DNA of 64,000 bases from Sepiola atlantica. Taxonomy: Eukaryota > Mollusca > Cephalopoda > Sepiida > Sepiolidae. The notes under the pieces are model-generated. The model was given only the letters and a program-made list of their open reading frames with translations, made no database searches and was not told the DNA's origin. Position 1 is the first letter of the stretch, and each line of letters begins with the position of its first letter. Shown here one piece after another: positions 11,840-22,924 of the stretch. The translations under genes and the position numbers were made by a program. The DNA is taken from assembly GCA_963556195.1 (NCBI GenBank), contig OY744525.1, positions 78,155,844 to 78,219,843 of the forward strand, in the 5' to 3' direction.

Positions 11840-11990
11840 CCCATTCATTCCTTGGAATTGCACCAAAGAAGTAAAACTTACCAAACAAGTTCTCAAGAAT
11901 ATCTCAATCATCCTTCACCAAAATTGACGAGTTCTGGTTGTAAAATTAGCAGAAAAGAAACCAACCCTAAACAAGATTATGAAGTTGGAG
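11840..11990 (+). CDS. Protocadherin gene B, exon 2 (variable cytoplasmic exon), GC donor
   Basis: Too short for ordinary ORF calling, but recognisable by its core SSQEYLNHPSPKLTSS, shared with exon 2 of the other genes. It starts in phase 0 after TTCTCTTAG with P-I-H-S-L-E-L-H and ends in phase 1 after E-V-G plus G. The family donor is G|GT; here the sequence is GGAG|GCAAGT, a GC-AG type donor with a perfect downstream consensus. Joining G to AA of exon 3 gives Glu and keeps frame. A GT two codons later (GTAATC) would be in the wrong phase. The sequence outside the core differs strongly from other copies, so this tail segment may give isoform-specific signalling (inference). Confidence 0.8.
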
Positions 11991-13203
11991 GCAAGTAATC
12001 AAATGAAGTTTTTGTCTGTGTTGTTTAATTTATAATTAGTTCATTTTTGTTTCTTCTGTTTCATAAATTTTCAACATTTAATTATTTTTTTTTTTTACTT
12101 TTAATTGATTATTTATTAAATTCAAAAATGCAATAGCGTAAACTAAAACAAACCTTTTAAAAATCCTATTTAAAAAACATGAAAAAAAATGAATATATAG
12201 ATAAGAAATCTATATATTCATTTTTTTCATGTCTTGTATTTAAAAAACGTTTAAATTTTCGTTCTGACAGTTTACACCATAAAAATTATGATTTTTAAAA
12301 AATTTCATGACACCTTCCTTTTTCACACCACACCCATAAAAATTATGTATTAAAATTTTTTTTTTAATAAAAACAAAACGGAGGCGGGTTGGGGGTGGGG
12401 ATTCTTGTCAACCAATTTGTAAGTAATTTTCTTTTCTTTTTTAGACATATCATGAGATGTCTTTACGATTTTCAGAGCTGAGCTATGAATAAGCTGTTAA
12501 AATTTCACATTCACATTAACTTATTACCTGGCACTATTAAATCCCATTTGAGTTAGTAGTTGATATTTTTAAATGTTAGTCTTTGTGTTCGAGAAAAGTA
12601 TTCCTGAAAATGTCACGCTTATACAACCAGCCATTCTTGAGATAAGGGCATGTTTCTTTATATAAACATTGAATAATGAATGAAGTATTTAAAAAAAAAA
12701 TGATTTTAAATGAATATGGATTGAATACTTTGAAAATTGTTTTAAAATGAATACCTAATAAGGTGCGTCATATCGGGTGACATTAAAAATATCACTCAAA
12801 TTTAATCATGACCTATGAATATTTTGTTCACAAAAATCAGTTTTTAATCTAAGAACCTGAAAAATCAATGCTTACTTGTGAAAATAAAAATATGCATCAC
12901 TAATTTCTACAAATTATTGAAGTTTTTTAAGAATTTTATATGTTCCCACATGGGAACATTGCCAGGTAGAAAGTTTTAAAAATGTGAATCTTTTTTATTT
13001 GTCACTCTTAAAATTTAAACATAATGATAATTTCTTTACATTTAAAAAGTTAATAGATAACATAATTCAGATATAAACAAAAATTAATCCATAGGACCTT
13101 TAATTTGCTATATCAATCTTTGCAATAAATTTTTTTTACTTCTGAAATCACATTTATTATATCAGTTGTGATGATATTAATGTTGAGCACATGTGTTTTT
13201 CAG
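11991..13203 (+). other. Intron 2 of gene B
   Basis: The intron begins with GCAAGT and ends with TGTTTTTCAG. It contains a hairpin at 12178 flanked by short direct repeats, and otherwise AT-rich sequence with no gene. Confidence 0.7.
12178..12231. repeat. Hairpin with flanking 12-bp direct repeats
   Basis: The arms CATGAAAAAAAATGAATA.. and ..ATATTCATTTTTTTCATG pair almost perfectly. TATTTAAAAAAC lies immediately to the left and again a few bases to the right, which fits insertion of a tiny hairpin element with a target duplication, or a replication slip. Confidence 0.7.
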
Positions 13204-13469
13204 AAGTTTATACTTCCCAGTATTGCAATTCTCCATCAAAACGAAGTGGGCAGCCAGTACAAGAGACAGAGATGAGGCCATTAGGACAGACTGTCAACTA
13301 TCCAAGTGATACAACCATTGTGGCCAGGGGATTCTATACACCAAGCCTTTCACAAAACAATGACAACAAAGACTCTGTGACAGAAGATAGTAATTCTTCT
13401 GATATAAGCCAGCAGTCAGTGGGAAATATTTATAGAAATCCAAGGCCTTTACCTCCAGTACCACAGTAA
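13204..13469 (+). CDS. Protocadherin gene B, terminal exon 3
   Basis: 266 bp, phase 1 start. The G of exon 2 plus AA gives E-V-Y-T-S-Q-Y-C. It ends TAA after RNPRPLPPVPQ. The spacer residues KRSGQPVQETE and SQNNDNKDSVTEDS distinguish it from other copies, and codons such as TTAGGA and TATCCA differ silently from the usual core. A transposon-like element begins only about 25 bp after the stop, so the 3' UTR of this gene has been invaded. Confidence 0.93.
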
Positions 13470-13493
13470 TTACTGCAGTTTATATATTCGAAT

Positions 13494-14629
13494 AGGCTAT
13501 TTTGCCGGGACCGGCAAAATAACAACCCCCTCGTTATTTTGCCGGTCCCGGCAGAATAACGATGGGCTGTTATTTTGCCAGTTCATGTTTATTTAACCTA
13601 ACTGTTACAGTTACAGTGAAGATTTCACGAGTCAACTTAACTGCCGGTTTATTTTTATTTCAACATTTTTCCAATAAAAAAAGAAATAATTAAAACTTCT
13701 GACTATCCTTTAAAATTAAATAAATAATTCATACGGCGATTTTCGCCACGACTTACGAAAAAAATGTTTTATTTCACCATAGACTAAGTAACTACAATGA
13801 ATTTCTATGTCCATTTAAATGCATTTACGTATTGTTTTTATTGTAAAAAAAAATACAAATTATGTTTTTAAGTACAAATAATTCGCTTTAAACCCCGTTT
13901 ATGTCTACTTTTTTTTTATATAACTCTACCGGATTACCTCACAATATTTGTTTGTAAAACAATTCAACTTTGCATTAAAATTCGTCGTTACATGTAGCAG
14001 TTTAAATTATTGACAATTACTACTGTTGTTATTTTATCGCAAGAAAAACATTCAATTTAATGGTTAATTTAGTGAAATGATGAGAAATAGTCCTAACATT
14101 TATCTTAAAAGATAGTGAAAAATCAGTTTTTAAATTGCTGTTTAGATTGTTTATAAAACTGAAATTATATAAACGTACATACTGTTGGAAACAAAGTATA
14201 TCAGATTTAATTTCTTTAGGGACTTATTTTTAATTATTTTTAATAATCAGATTTCTTAACAAGAGTTGATTTTTAATATCAATGAATGAAAACTATTGTT
14301 TTTCTTAAATAACTAAAACATTTTTTATCCGACACAAATTACTTCTAAATCCGACTAAAGAATCTAATTGTCTGTAATACTTTCATTCATTTAATTAATT
14401 TTTACTTTTTTTTATATTAAAAGCAGATATTTCTTTTATACTCAAAAGATTAAAATAACCGACAGAATAACAACTGATGACAACGATGAAAATAAATTGT
14501 TATTAAATATTTGTCCTTATTTATTTCATTACACTTTCTTTCACAAGGCCATAACAGTTAGGTTAAAAAAACATAAGCCGGTAGAATAACGAGGGGCTCG
14601 TTATTTTGCCAGGACCGGCAAAATAGCCT
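13494..14629. mobile_element. Non-autonomous DNA transposon with long terminal inverted repeats
   Basis: The left end AGGCTATTTTGCCGGGACCG and the right end CCAGGACCGGCAAAATAGCCT are inverted. Similarity continues inward for over 100 bp to AACCTAACTGTTA on the left and its complement TAACAGTTAGGTT on the right. The ends also contain internal palindromes of GTTATTTTGCCGG and CCGGCAAAATA type. TTATATATT occurs just outside both ends and may be the target duplication. The ~0.9 kb interior has no transposase. Superfamily not assigned. Confidence 0.75.
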
Positions 14630-15099
14630 CTTCCTTATATATTATACTTTAATAATTATTTATCATTTTTTAAGTGTTATTTAATAAGAAATAAAACTTA
14701 ATATATTTGAAATCATTTTTTTATCAAATATGGAAAATAAATTATTCTCATAAATTAAATTAGAATAGAATTAAATAAAAATAGATAACATTTTTAGAAA
14801 AAAAAAAAGTCAAATAGTCATATCGTATACATCAAATGATTACCTATCTTAAATACAAGTACTTGCATTTTTCATAAAACGATTTGCCTTTCTTCGAAAC
14901 AAAGAATAGGTATAAAAGTGACAGGCATTTAAAATGAATGACTAAATTAATCTTATGGTATTGATAAAAATTCCCAAAACAGACCAAAGTATGATTCTTT
15001 TGTCTGCTGAAGAATTATTTTGCAGATAGTTGATAATTGCACAAAATATTTTATACTTACATTAATTACAAAGGGGGAAGCTTTTATGCTATAACTGAA

Positions 15100-15499
15100 C
15101 AGAGCCACCATGTTTTGGAGAGAGAAAGAAGAAAGCAGGCAGCAAAGAACAAAGGATTGAGCTGACAAAATGCATTTTGGGAATTAACAATTAATTACAT
15201 TTAATTTTTAAATTCATAATTAAATATACATTTATTTCAAAATATCTCTGCATTTTAAATAATCCCATAAAAAAAAGTTAATTAAAATTATGTTGGCTTT
15301 ATTTTCTTTATGATGAATAGTAGTTGTCATTTATAGTAGCAGCCATTGCACATACATCACATTCACTAGGATTGCTGCTTACTATCTCAAATAAACATAA
15401 AGAATGAATCCCTGACTGACTGATTTTCTTTTAAATAATTGATGCGGAAGATATAACAGTGTGACTTCCATTCTATCACAAGCATTCTTTGTTACAAAG
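15100..15499 (+). promoter_or_regulatory. Promoter / 5' UTR exon block of gene C
   Basis: The first conserved motif is GCATTTTGGGAA at 15172-15183, after AAGAACAAAGGATTGAGCT. The second conserved block is at about 15311-15377 (TGATGAATAGTAG, GTAGCAGCCATTG, CACTAGGATTGCTG). The donor is TTACAAAG|GTAAGT (exon end 15499), to be joined to the acceptor TTTCAG at 17284-17289. The AAAGGATT variant of the first block is shared with gene G. Confidence 0.65.
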
Positions 15500-16419
15500 G
15501 TAAGTACATTTAATAATTTTCTGTTTTTTTTATTGTTTGGATGTGAACTACATATAGGAAAATGAATTTTAGTCTATGCATACATCTTGCTAAGCATTTG
15601 ATATAAGAAAATTTTGATTTAAATAATATGAATTTATAAACTGCATTTTTAGATATTTGACTATTATTTTGCATGTAATTCTAAATATTTGTTGACTGTT
15701 TTTTTTTTTCATTTCAAATCAATCTTTATAAAAATATAACTCATTTCAATTCAATGTAATAGCTCCAAATTGTTCATTCTTTTATTTAGCTAAAGTGCAG
15801 ATAATGTTTAGGCTTTTTAAGAATATATATTCTGACATTTCTTCTAAATATTTCAGCAATACAAGAATTATTTTTACAAAAAAACAAAACAAACAACATA
15901 ACATGATATTAATAGTGAGGTACTGTTAGATCAACAAACATGGTGGCTAAAAATAAATTTCCATTAATATTTTTTTAAAATATTGTTTAAACTTTGATGC
16001 AATCTAAATGAATAAATAGGAAAGTTTTTTCCATCTCTGCCAACTATATTAACATCAAAAGAGGTTGGGCTTATTTAATTTCATGCTACAAAATAACATT
16101 TTGTAATACCGTATATAGTATACTGCAAACATCCACAAAACTTCTTTAGGTCTTCTTAATTTGCATATTTATTTTATAAACTGCTTCTAATAAATATTCT
16201 GTAATATACAGTTGTAATTTTGCACTGTCATATTTTATTATACATATGCAATATTTTCAGTGATAGTAAAACGTCCGATATCGCTGGAATTCCAAGAACA
16301 GATACTACACTTTAATCTTAGATAAAAGACCAAGGAACCATAAAAATAATGTTTTTATGGCCAGACATTTTTAAATGAATGGAAAAAAACCCTGATTAAA
16401 TCTATTATTATATTATCTT

Positions 16420-16935
16420 TAAATGGGGGTGGTTAGTGTAGTATCGGTTCTGTTGTCATAAGAGCATCCTTCCAGGAATTACCTCCTCCTTTTTTTAAGG
16501 AAATGAAGGTAATGCTCCCAAGAATTACATACTATTTTGGGGGAGGGGGTAATGTAGTATCTGTTCTGTTGTCATAAGACCATCTTCCCAGAGACAACTT
16601 TCTCCTTTTTGGAGGTAAGGGTGGGGAGTGGTGAAGCATCTATTCTGTAGCCATGATACCATACTCACAGGTATTACCTTCTCCTTTTATGGGGCGACCC
16701 TTCCAGGTATTACCTCCTCTTTTTTGGAGGGCAGTATAGTATATGTTCGTTCCTCATACCATCCTTCCAGGATTATCTTCTCTGTTTGGGGTGGTGGTTA
16801 ATGTACTATATATTTTGTTGTCATGCAATCATCCGCCCAGGTATTTGCTCCTACTTGAGGGGGGTTTTCACCATGATACCATCCTCTGCTTTGGGGATCA
16901 GTGTAGTATATGTTTGTTCACCATGATATCTTCCC
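16420..16935 (+). repeat. Degenerate minisatellite, units of roughly 70-120 bp
   Basis: Repeated units share GGGGGTGGTTAGTGTAGTAT, then TCTGTTCTGTTGTCATAAGA, then CCATCCTTCCAGG, ATTACCTCCTCC and TTTTTGGAGG. About six imperfect copies are visible. Unit lengths vary by internal deletion. The array stops at a mobile-element-end-like motif. Confidence 0.75.
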
Positions 16936-16936
16936 A

Positions 16937-16985
16937 CTCTAGCAAAAATATGCGACTGGAGGGAGCATACATTTGCTAATATTAA
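16937..16985 (+). repeat. Dispersed repeat motif (transposon-terminus-like), copy 2
   Basis: CTCTAGCAAAAATATGCGAC, then TGGAGGGAGCATACATTTGC, then TA. Same family as 872-910 and, inverted, 34091-34137. Its position directly at the end of the minisatellite suggests that both belong to one element. Confidence 0.5.
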
Positions 16986-17339
16986 ATATAATTTAATTCC
17001 AGGGATAATGTAAGAGATTAATACAATTCACCTAAAAATTTAATTTAGAATTGAAAGAGTCAGTATTTAAAAAATGTTTAGCTTTCTACTGAATGTTAGG
17101 AATTATTTTTTGTAAATGTTATTTTAAACAATGATTTAAAAGATTTAAATTAAAAAACATGTTTTAATATATATATATGAAAATATTGTTTACATAAATC
17201 TAAGATTCTGATCAAATTTGATATCTTAAAAATTAAGAAAAATTTTATGGAAATTTACAGTTTATAATTAAATTTGTTTTAAATTTCAGGGTAAAACTGC
17301 CACATATTCAAAAAAGGAATTTGATTACATTACAGAAGT

Positions 17340-19778
17340 ATGTTGATTCGAATATGGATTCTGCTCTCATATCTACACATTTGTCATGGTGTAGATTTGA
17401 CCTTCAAAGTTGAAGAAAATAAAAGTTCTGGCACTTACCTTGGAGACATTGCGGCTGATTCTAATGTGATGGATGATGTGGCCATACAAGATCAAAATCT
17501 CATTTCATTCAGTCTCATGGAACAAGATGGAACAAGCAGCTCTCCATTATTCCGGATTTCTAAAAATACAGGAAAACTTTATACAGCACAAACATTGGAT
17601 GCTGAATCTCTGTGTAGATATGGAAAAGGATGTTTCTTAATGGTTGATGTAGCTGTTCAGAAATCTAATAGAATTATGAAGATTTTAGAAATCAAAATAA
17701 TAATTGAAGATGTTAATGATCATCAACCAGAATTTCCTGATAAACAAGTGACTGTTTTGTTTGAAGAAAATTACAAAAAAGGTACACAAGTTTTAATTCC
17801 AAATGCTATTGACAAAGATATTGGAGATATTAATTCCCAAATTACTTATGATCTTAAAAAATATAAAGATGAACCATTCGGTTTATCTGTTTCTAAAAAC
17901 GTTGATGGCACATCAGATCTCTATATGATACAAAAGGAGAGTTTAGACAGGGAAGTGAAAGAAAGCTACATATTGAAAGTAATTGCTAAAGATGGTGGAT
18001 CTCCTTCTAAACAAAGTATTTTGGATGTTCACATTTCAGTTGCCGATGTGAATGATAATCCTCCTGTCTTCTCCCAAAATCTTTATAATGTCACAATAAA
18101 AAATGAACCAAGTGAAACTTCTTCCATTGCAACTTTATCAGCTACAGATTTAGATTCTGGAAAAAATGGAAGAGTCACTTATCATTTCAGTACAAAAACA
18201 ACTGATGTTGCTAAAAATCATTTCAAATTAAATGAACAAACTGGACAAATTTTCTTAGAGAAAAAGATTACATTGAATAACATGCTGACGTATAACTTAT
18301 TTGTAGAAGCCACTGATGGTGGCAGTCCTTCTTTAACAGCTAAATCAATGGTCATTGTAAATGTTGTCAATAATCAAAATAACCCACCAACAATTCACTT
18401 AAAATTCCTGTCAGCATCCGGAAAAGATTCAACATCAGTTTCTGAAGACATTGAGGTGGGAAGTTCTATTGCATATGTAAAAGTGACTGATCATGATGTT
18501 GGACAAAATGGAGAAGTGAGTTGCAATCTGCATTATGATAAATTTAAACTACAAAGTCTGGACACTAAGAAATACCAAGTAATTGTGAAAAAAGCATTGG
18601 ATAGAGAAAGAGAGGCAAAGCATGAAATTATCATCAGCTGTCAAGATAAAGGATCTCCTCCACTGCAAAGTAAGAGTAAGTTCTCTATCAAAGTGACCGA
18701 TGTGAATGATGTAAGGCCACAGTTCTCTATGGAGACATTTAAGTTCTTGATTGAAGAGAATGAGAAGTCAAGATTTTCTGTTGGCTTCATCAATGCAACA
18801 GACCCAGACCTGGGAGTTGGAGGGAAACTCACCTATTCTCTGCTCACAAATAACAAACAGTTTTTACCTTTCAAAATCAAAGATGATGGCATGATTTCAG
18901 CTATTATGTCACTGGATCATGAGTTTCAAAACATTTACAAGTTTCAAGTATTTGTGAAAGATAATGGAATCCCATCTCTCAATAATACAGTCAACGTCAT
19001 TGTTGAAGTGACTGATAAAAATGATAATGCTCCGTATTTTACATTTCCCAGTGTCAATCCTTATAACATGGATGTTGTATATTACCGGCATCATTCAAAG
19101 AACATCACTTGTGTAAAGGCAGCTGATGGAGATAGTCAAGAGAATGCATTTCTAAAATATGAAATAATCAGAGGCAATGACAAGCAGATGTTCACCATCA
19201 ACCAGTACACTGGTTTGTTAACTTTCAATCGGGTGCTTGCGCAACAAGATGCTGGTTCCTATGAGCTAGTGTTTGTTGTCAAGGATAGTGGTAGTCCAGT
19301 TCTATCAGCAACAACTAGTATGTTTTTCACTGTCACTGTAAGCAACAAGACATCAGAAATGCTAAGTGCCGTTCATACAATCACTGAAGATAAAGTTGAT
19401 CTTACATCAGTGATTATTATTACGGTTGTAGCAGTGACCGTAGCAGTGATCATTACTGCTTCAATCTCGGTATGTATCATTCGCTGTAATGACCAGAGAA
19501 ATGTGACATATGCCCATGCAATGGCACCAGCCAATGTGGGTGTTGTTGGTCCAAGTGGCAGATATATGAGTGATCAAAGACATTTGATGTGTCCTTCAAA
19601 GCAAGGAATATCTTGGCCAACTGCTGTCAATGTAAACAAAAGCCAAGCAGATAAAATAAGAAGTGCACATATAAACCAAACCAGCAGAGAATCTCATCCT
19701 GCAGAAAAGCTTCCCAATCAGCAACAAAGATCGGCTTCTTTACCTCAGACTAAAACCCAGCTACAAGTTGAATCTAAA
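17340..19778 (+). CDS. Protocadherin gene C, large exon 1 (EC1-EC6, membrane helix, proximal tail)
   Basis: 813 codons, starting at MLIRIWILLSYLHICHG (17-residue signal peptide) then VDLTF. EC1 18-130 (LDAE, Cys92 and Cys98 as CX5C, linker DVNDHQP 125-130), EC2 to 243 (LDRE 202-205, DVNDNPP 236-242), EC3 to 350 (NNQNNPP), EC4 to 459 (LDRE 420-423), EC5 to 566 (LDHE 525-528, DKNDNAP), EC6 to 668, membrane helix ~690-714, basic-start tail RCNDQR. N-glycosylation sequons are at 250, 485, 548, 588 and 669. The EC2 patch is TVLFEENYKKGTQVLIPN. The tail ends TKTQLQVESK in phase 0 before GTAAGT. Role by family: calcium-dependent homophilic recognition, probably in nervous tissue. Exon 2 type pairs it with gene E as a block-duplicate partner. 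Confidence 0.96.
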
Positions 19779-20122
19779 GTAAGTAATCCATGTTTTCCTA
19801 GATATACATCTGTTACATGTCTAATATCTTAATTGATAGAATACTTAAAAAAATTACCTAATTATTTTGTTGAATATGTTCAAATATTTTATTTTTATAC
19901 TTTATTTTATAGGGATAGCTATTTTATTTCGGTAATATTTTATTGAAGTATGGCAAACATAATTTTATTTTAATAAATGTTTGCATTCTTCATTACATTA
20001 TTAATAGATTCCTTTATTAAATTTTTGTTCCTTAATTTTTCCTCAATCAACATTTAATTCTGATTATTTTATTGTTGCTATGTACAACAAATTCTCAATA
20101 TAAATCTGTTTCTATTCAACAG
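19779..20122 (+). other. Intron 1 of gene C (short)
   Basis: 344 bp, donor GTAAGT, acceptor TTCAACAG. AT-rich with nothing else visible. The same intron in gene E is also short (303 bp), unlike 450-4000 bp in the other genes. Confidence 0.85.
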
Positions 20123-20279
20123 CTCCATGTCCATGATGAGTCAATGATTTCTAAAAATCTCCAAAATGAACAAGCTAGTTCTATTGAATATCTTAATTAT
20201 CCCTCTCCAAAATTATCACGTACCAATAATAAACAGAGGAGGAATAATACAAACATAAGACAAGATGAAACTATTTCCG
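20123..20279 (+). CDS. Protocadherin gene C, exon 2 (variable cytoplasmic exon)
   Basis: Phase 0 start L-H-V-H-D-E-S, core ASSIEYLNYPSPKLSRTNNK, basic stretch KQRRN, end in phase 1 (ISG, donor GTAAGC). 157 bp. Closest to exon 2 of gene E (shared LQN, KQRRN, IRQDE). Upstream in-frame codons are intron. Confidence 0.88.
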
Positions 20280-21580
20280 GTAAGCAATGCTATTTTTATT
20301 TCCTGAATTCATTTTTTATGATCTTGTATCATTTTACAAAGGAATAATATAGACTGAAAAAAAATTAACAAAAAATTTTTTTTTCTTAAATTAAAAATTT
20401 TGCAAAATTAAATGACAGCAGCCCTCTTTCTATTTAAAAAAATCTTTGCACCAAATTTTCAGATCACATTTTTTTTTGAAAAAATACTTATTCAGTTAGG
20501 TCAGGCCCAGTTTTCTATGTAGGTTTAACATAAAATCGTCATCCTACTTAATCTTTTAACTAGCTAAAATTATCACATTTGGAAGCAGAGGGGGTCATTT
20601 TATGTTAAACTTAGATAGCATACTGAATTTCCTCTAAAAATTTAACAATAAGTTTTTCTAAATTTTATTTCATAGTCTGAAAATTTGGTATTGTATTAGT
20701 TCAAAAGATTTTTTTCAAAAAATAACTAAAAATTTTAAGAAAGTGGGTAATAAGTCCTAAGAGGATCATTTTACATTACATTTAGATAGTAAACTGACCC
20801 CACCCACCATTTACTAAAAATTGAACATTGATTATCAGTGAAACAAAAACATTACCCTTGCCATTAAAATTATTTAAATAATTTTGAAAATTCATTGTAA
20901 TTATAATTGTAACATATTGTTTTGATTCTTTCGGTTAAAATATTCCTGAATATAAGACAAAAGAAAGGACATTTCTTCTGTCTTTTCTTGGATTATTTGC
21001 TACATAAAATAAAATCTAAGTTAAACATAATTTAAAATACTAGTAATTATAGTGTTTTATTTTTCCAGTTAAAGATAATGGAAAATTATATTTCTAGTAT
21101 ATCAATACAAAATTTCACATTCACCATTGAATAATTTATGCAGTTTTATTCATCAAGTCGGACTTTATTTGTCTCTTATTAAATTATGTAGACATGAATA
21201 TAACACTATATACAAAATGACCTAAAAATGTTACAAAATATAATTTCATAAATAAATAAATTTTATATTACATATTCTGTTTTCATCATATTAAAAATTA
21301 ATTTTCAGTGTTAATATAAATTGATTTAAGCATTTTTTCAAAAAAGGGTAAAAGAATTTTTAAATGTTTTCTTCACGTTCTATTACATCAAATTTTTTGA
21401 ATTTAAAAAAAAATTGTTAAAAGATGTAAAAATGTAAGAAATTGTACCTTATAAGATGTCATTAATTGATGTACAACCAAAATGAAAATGACATGAAGCT
21501 AATTGAGCTTTTAAAACATTTTCAAAAAATCTTTACCCTTAAAAATAGTTTCACATTGATTAATATTTTTTTATATCTAG
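20280..21580 (+). other. Intron 2 of gene C
   Basis: Begins GTAAGC and ends TATATCTAG. Near 20510-20620 an imperfect palindromic pair AGGTTTAACATAAAAT / ATTTTATGTTAAACTT occurs. A related but diverged stretch lies in the gene E intron near 42590-42730. No gene seen. Confidence 0.75.
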
Positions 21581-21846
21581 ATGATTATGCTTCCCAATAC
21601 TGCAATTCTCCATCAAAGCAAAGAGGACAGCCAGGACAAGAGACAGAGATGAGGCCATTGGGACAGACTGTCAACTACCCAAGTGATACAACCATTGTGG
21701 CCAGGGGATTCTATACATCAAGCCTTTCACAAAACAATGACAACAAAGACTCTGTGACAGAAGATAGTAACTCTTCTGATATAAGTCAGCAGTCAGTGGG
21801 AAATATATATAGAAACCCAAGACCCTTACCACCAGTACCTCAATAA
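21581..21846 (+). CDS. Protocadherin gene C, terminal exon 3
   Basis: 266 bp, phase 1 start (G plus AT gives D-D-Y-A-S-Q-Y-C), end TAA after RNPRPLPPVPQ. Variant GFYTSSLSQ replaces the usual GFYTPSLSQ. The ORF that seems to begin at 21466 uses intronic codons. Confidence 0.94.
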
Positions 21847-22109
21847 TATTTATAAAAATCAAATTATGTAAATTTGAATAGATTTATTCAATTTTGATAT
21901 AGACTTTGATGAACTACTACTTATTTTTAATTAGGTAAGATTTAAAATGAGCTTTGTTCAAAGTTGAAAATGTCCAGTTTTTGAAAAGTTTCATGTTCAA
22001 TAATTATTTTGTTTAATTCATACCATTATTCATATTGCAATTTCCTTACTGATATTCTAATCTACTAGTTATAATTACTTGTTCCCACATTGTATTCAAT
22101 TCTATATTA

Positions 22110-22190
22110 GGTCTACTGAGTCTCAACACATGCCAGCATGTAAAAAGAAATGTTAAAATGAATATGATGATGAAGATAAGTAATAAATAG
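22110..22190 (+). repeat. Decayed dispersed repeat resembling a common cephalopod element
   Basis: CACATGCCAGCATGTAAAAA, then GAAATGTTAAAATG and a GATGATGAAGAT run. The pattern 'CATGCCAGCATG, then ...GTTAAA, then a GATGATGAT run' recalls an abundant octopus/squid dispersed repeat as I remember it. This copy is degenerate. AATAAA at 22182-22187 could also serve gene C polyadenylation. Confidence 0.4.
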
Positions 22191-22227
22191 ATATAATCTT
22201 GTAATTAAAATCATTCAATTAGTCTAA

Positions 22228-22229
<2 letters not shown>

Positions 22230-22264
<35 letters not shown>
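22230..22264. repeat. (TA)n microsatellite
   Basis: A pure TA run in the 3' flank of gene C. The equivalent flank of gene E has a (CA)n(TA)n run at 45078-45108, supporting common descent of the two flanks. Confidence 0.95.
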
Positions 22265-22266
<2 letters not shown>

Positions 22267-22519
22267 CAGTGAATAAACCTAATTAAAAATATATCAATTG
22301 TTAAACTTATTTTATTCTGAAAAGAAATACTTATCTCAACTGGTATAGAAATTATTCATTAAGAACACTATACTTCTAAAACACATTTAAAATATAAATT
22401 TTATTTTTCTCTAAACAATGAGGCTATATATTCAAATTTTAAAAAGAATACCAGTTTAATATACTCACATTACTACGTTGATGTTATATTTGAGGTGAAC
22501 CATTATGATGTCAGCAGAA

Positions 22520-22924
22520 AAAAGGGGAGATAATAGATTTTAAAGGACAAAGAGCTGAACTAACAGAGTGCATTTTGGGAATAAAAACATATTTTAAATT
22601 TTTTTCATTTTAAATGTTACCATATGTCTTATTTTTAAATTTGTAAATATTCAAAACAGTTTTGTTTTAAAAATGAGATAATTCTAATTTAATCCAATGA
22701 AATTTCATACCTCACTGATGAATAGTAGTCATCTCCTACTGTAGCAGCCATTGTTCATACAACACACTCACTAGGATTACTTCTTTCTACATCACAATAA
22801 CATGAGGAAGGAAGTAAGCATCTTTACCTGGAGTAATATTCTTAGAAAATAAAATTCTGCAAATGTAACAGAGGATAAAATGTTCATTTAATGCATTTGA
22901 AATACAGAAATACCAATAAAAAAG
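22520..22924 (+). promoter_or_regulatory. Promoter / 5' UTR exon block of gene D
   Basis: GCATTTTGGGAA at 22570-22581 follows GGACAAAGAGCTGAACTAAC. The second block is at about 22717-22780 (GATGAATAGTAGTCATC, TGTAGCAGCCATTG, CACTAGGATTAC). The donor is AAAAAAG|GTAAGA (exon end 22924) and the acceptor TTTTACAG ends at 25095. Nearly the same sequence precedes gene F. A mini-ORF ATG..TAG of eight codons lies at 22718-22744 if the transcript starts upstream. Confidence 0.65.

Larger units (their letters stand above)
15500..17289 (+). other. 5' UTR intron of gene C
   Basis: Between donor GTAAGT and acceptor AAATTTCAG. It holds a degenerate minisatellite (16420-16935) and a copy of a dispersed repeat motif. 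The short ORF at 16743-16979 is a by-product of that minisatellite. Confidence 0.65.
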
